Of a DNA stretch of 6,648 nt, positions 6,052-6,648 are shown one piece after another. Location: positions 1-6,648 of the forward strand of contig CAMURX010000096.1 in NCBI GenBank assembly GCA_947097615.1, read 5' to 3'. Each line of letters starts with the position of its first letter. Position 1 is the first letter of the stretch. Origin of the DNA: an uncultured Neisseria sp. (GTDB lineage Bacteria > Pseudomonadota > Gammaproteobacteria > Burkholderiales > Neisseriaceae). The notes beneath the pieces are model-generated. The model saw only the letters and a list, made by a program, of their open reading frames with translations, had not been told where the DNA came from and searched no databases. The position numbers and the translations under genes are program-made.

Positions 6052-6080
6052 TGTATACAATTCGCCTTGACTAATATCAA
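6052..6080 (-). promoter_or_regulatory. Predicted fnr promoter
   Basis: On the minus strand TTGATA (plus coordinates 6075-6080, five of six matches to TTGACA) is followed after exactly 17 bp by TATACA (6052-6057, four of six matches to TATAAT). The predicted start of transcription is near 6045, about 33 bases before the chosen ATG. The -35 hexamer lies inside the FNR box. Confidence 0.6.
6067..6080. promoter_or_regulatory. FNR box shared by fnr and hemN
   Basis: TTGAC-TAAT-ATCAA matches the FNR consensus TTGAT-N4-ATCAA at nine of ten defined bases, with the right 4-base gap. It is centred at 6073.5 between two divergent genes, one of which is FNR itself. It overlaps the predicted fnr -35 element (repression). 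It sits 41.5 bases before a predicted hemN transcription start near 6115, the classical activating position. Confidence 0.8.
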
Positions 6081-6099
6081 AGTATCATCATCGGCTTTG

Positions 6100-6108
6100 T
6101 GCCATTCT
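6100..6108 (+). promoter_or_regulatory. Candidate hemN extended -10 element
   Basis: TGCCATTCT (6100-6108) resembles an extended -10 (TGn plus a weak hexamer CATTCT, three of six matches). No good -35 is present, as expected for a promoter that depends on FNR bound at -41.5. The inferred start near 6115 leaves a leader of about 34 bases. Confidence 0.4.
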
Positions 6109-6148
6109 AGCAAACTACCATACATTTACCAACATCAAACCCTTCCGC

Positions 6149-6648
6149 ATGAAAATCATCAACATAATCAATAAAGAAAAGCCGGAATTCGACCGCAACC
6201 TCATCGCTTCCCTCCCCGCCAGCGGCCCGCGCTACACCTCCTATCCCACTGCCGACCGCTTCCACAAAGATTTTGGTGAAAACGAATACATCGAAACCCT
6301 CGCCCTGCGCAGCGCAGGCGCGCTCAACAAACCCCTGTCCCTCTACATCCACATCCCATTTTGCGACACCATCTGCTACTACTGCGGCTGCAACAAAATC
6401 ATCACCAAAGACAAAACCCGTGCCGACGAATACCTCGGTTACCTCGAACGCGAAATGGAACTCCTCGCCCCCCATTTGGGCGGCAAAAACCCCCTCGCCC
6501 AACTCCACTTCGGCGGCGGCACCCCCACCTTCCTTTCAGACGGCCAACTCGACCGCGTCTTCGCCATGATCCGCCGCCACTTCCACCTCCTGCCCGACGG
6601 CGAATACTCCATCGAAATCGACCCGCGCAAAGTCAGCCGCGAAACCGT
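6149..6648 (+). CDS. hemN: Oxygen-independent coproporphyrinogen III dehydrogenase (HemN), 5' part
   Basis: HemN is a radical-SAM enzyme that oxidatively decarboxylates coproporphyrinogen III to protoporphyrinogen IX without oxygen, a haem-synthesis step. The frame is open from ATG 6149 to the window end: 166 residues, a little over a third of the usual 450-460. It contains GPRYTSYPTADRF (26-38) and YIHIPFCDTICYYCGCNK (66-83). The CX3CX2CXC arrangement (Cys72, 76, 79, 81) holds the [4Fe-4S] cluster, and the extra Cys81 is typical of true HemN rather than HemW or ChuW-like relatives. LHFGGGTPTFL (119-129) and SIEIDPR (154-160) are SAM-binding blocks. No Shine-Dalgarno sequence is visible before this ATG. 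It is divergent from fnr with an FNR box between them. The gene is incomplete only because the window ends. Confidence 0.95.
   Translation, partial: MKIINIINKEKPEFDRNLIASLPASGPRYTSYPTADRFHKDFGENEYIETLALRSAGALNKPLSLYIHIPFCDTICYYCGCNKIITKDKTRADEYLGYLEREMELLAPHLGGKNPLAQLHFGGGTPTFLSDGQLDRVFAMIRRHFHLLPDGEYSIEIDPRKVSRET
6535..6544. repeat. Uptake-sequence core inside hemN
   Basis: TTCAGACGGC followed by CA, so it has the 10-base core but not the AG extension. It is read as Leu-Ser-Asp-Gly-Gln at residues 129-133, just after the GGGTPT motif. Confidence 0.85.

Noticed and set aside
1..6648. CRISPR array, insertion sequence, prophage or defence genes
   Set aside because: No regularly spaced repeats, transposase, integrase or unfamiliar gene cluster is present; every substantial gene belongs to a known core family.

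Overview
The window is chromosomal DNA from a Neisseria species. It carries eleven copies of the 10-base neisserial DNA uptake sequence core (GCCGTCTGAA or its complement). Nine have the AG-extended form AGGCCGTCTGAA, which points to a commensal lineage rather than the AT-extended form of the meningococcus and gonococcus. A Correia-like element, an RmpM-type OmpA protein and an FNR with neisserial wording support this. The coding DNA is GC-rich, most strongly from 150 to 1800. I cannot name the species.

Layout, left to right. Bases 1-111 are most of a divergent Correia-repeat-enclosed element, cut by the window edge. It lies just upstream of dtd (151-612, +). Seven bases later comes a CynX/NimT-type MFS transporter (620-1796, +) whose first 21 codons are in a different frame from the rest, so it is a pseudogene, a sequencing error or a gene with a frameshift. 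An inverted uptake-sequence pair follows as its terminator (1823-1858). thiL (2008-2982, -) and rmpM (3109-3855, -) are both read leftward, with the rmpM terminator and a tandem 20-bp repeat between them. A 400-bp intergenic region separates rmpM from the divergent cysB-like LysR gene (4256-5206, +). cysB converges on fnr (5278-6012, -), and the short gap is almost entirely a 70-base nested hairpin. fnr is divergent from hemN (6149 to the window end, +, partial).

Functionally, dtd is translation quality control, thiL makes thiamine pyrophosphate, rmpM anchors the outer membrane to peptidoglycan, cysB is a sulfur-metabolism type regulator, and fnr and hemN form an oxygen-response pair. The fnr-hemN gap has one near-consensus FNR box. 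It is placed to activate hemN (-41.5 from a predicted start) and to cover the -35 element of fnr, giving anaerobic haem synthesis plus negative autoregulation.

I see no new defence or mobile system. The points most worth checking are the FNR box geometry, the Correia-like element, the transporter frameshift, uptake-sequence pairs used as structure both inside and between genes, and the tandem repeat before thiL. From memory, fnr, a cysB-like gene and rmpM also lie near each other in the meningococcus; I could not check this.
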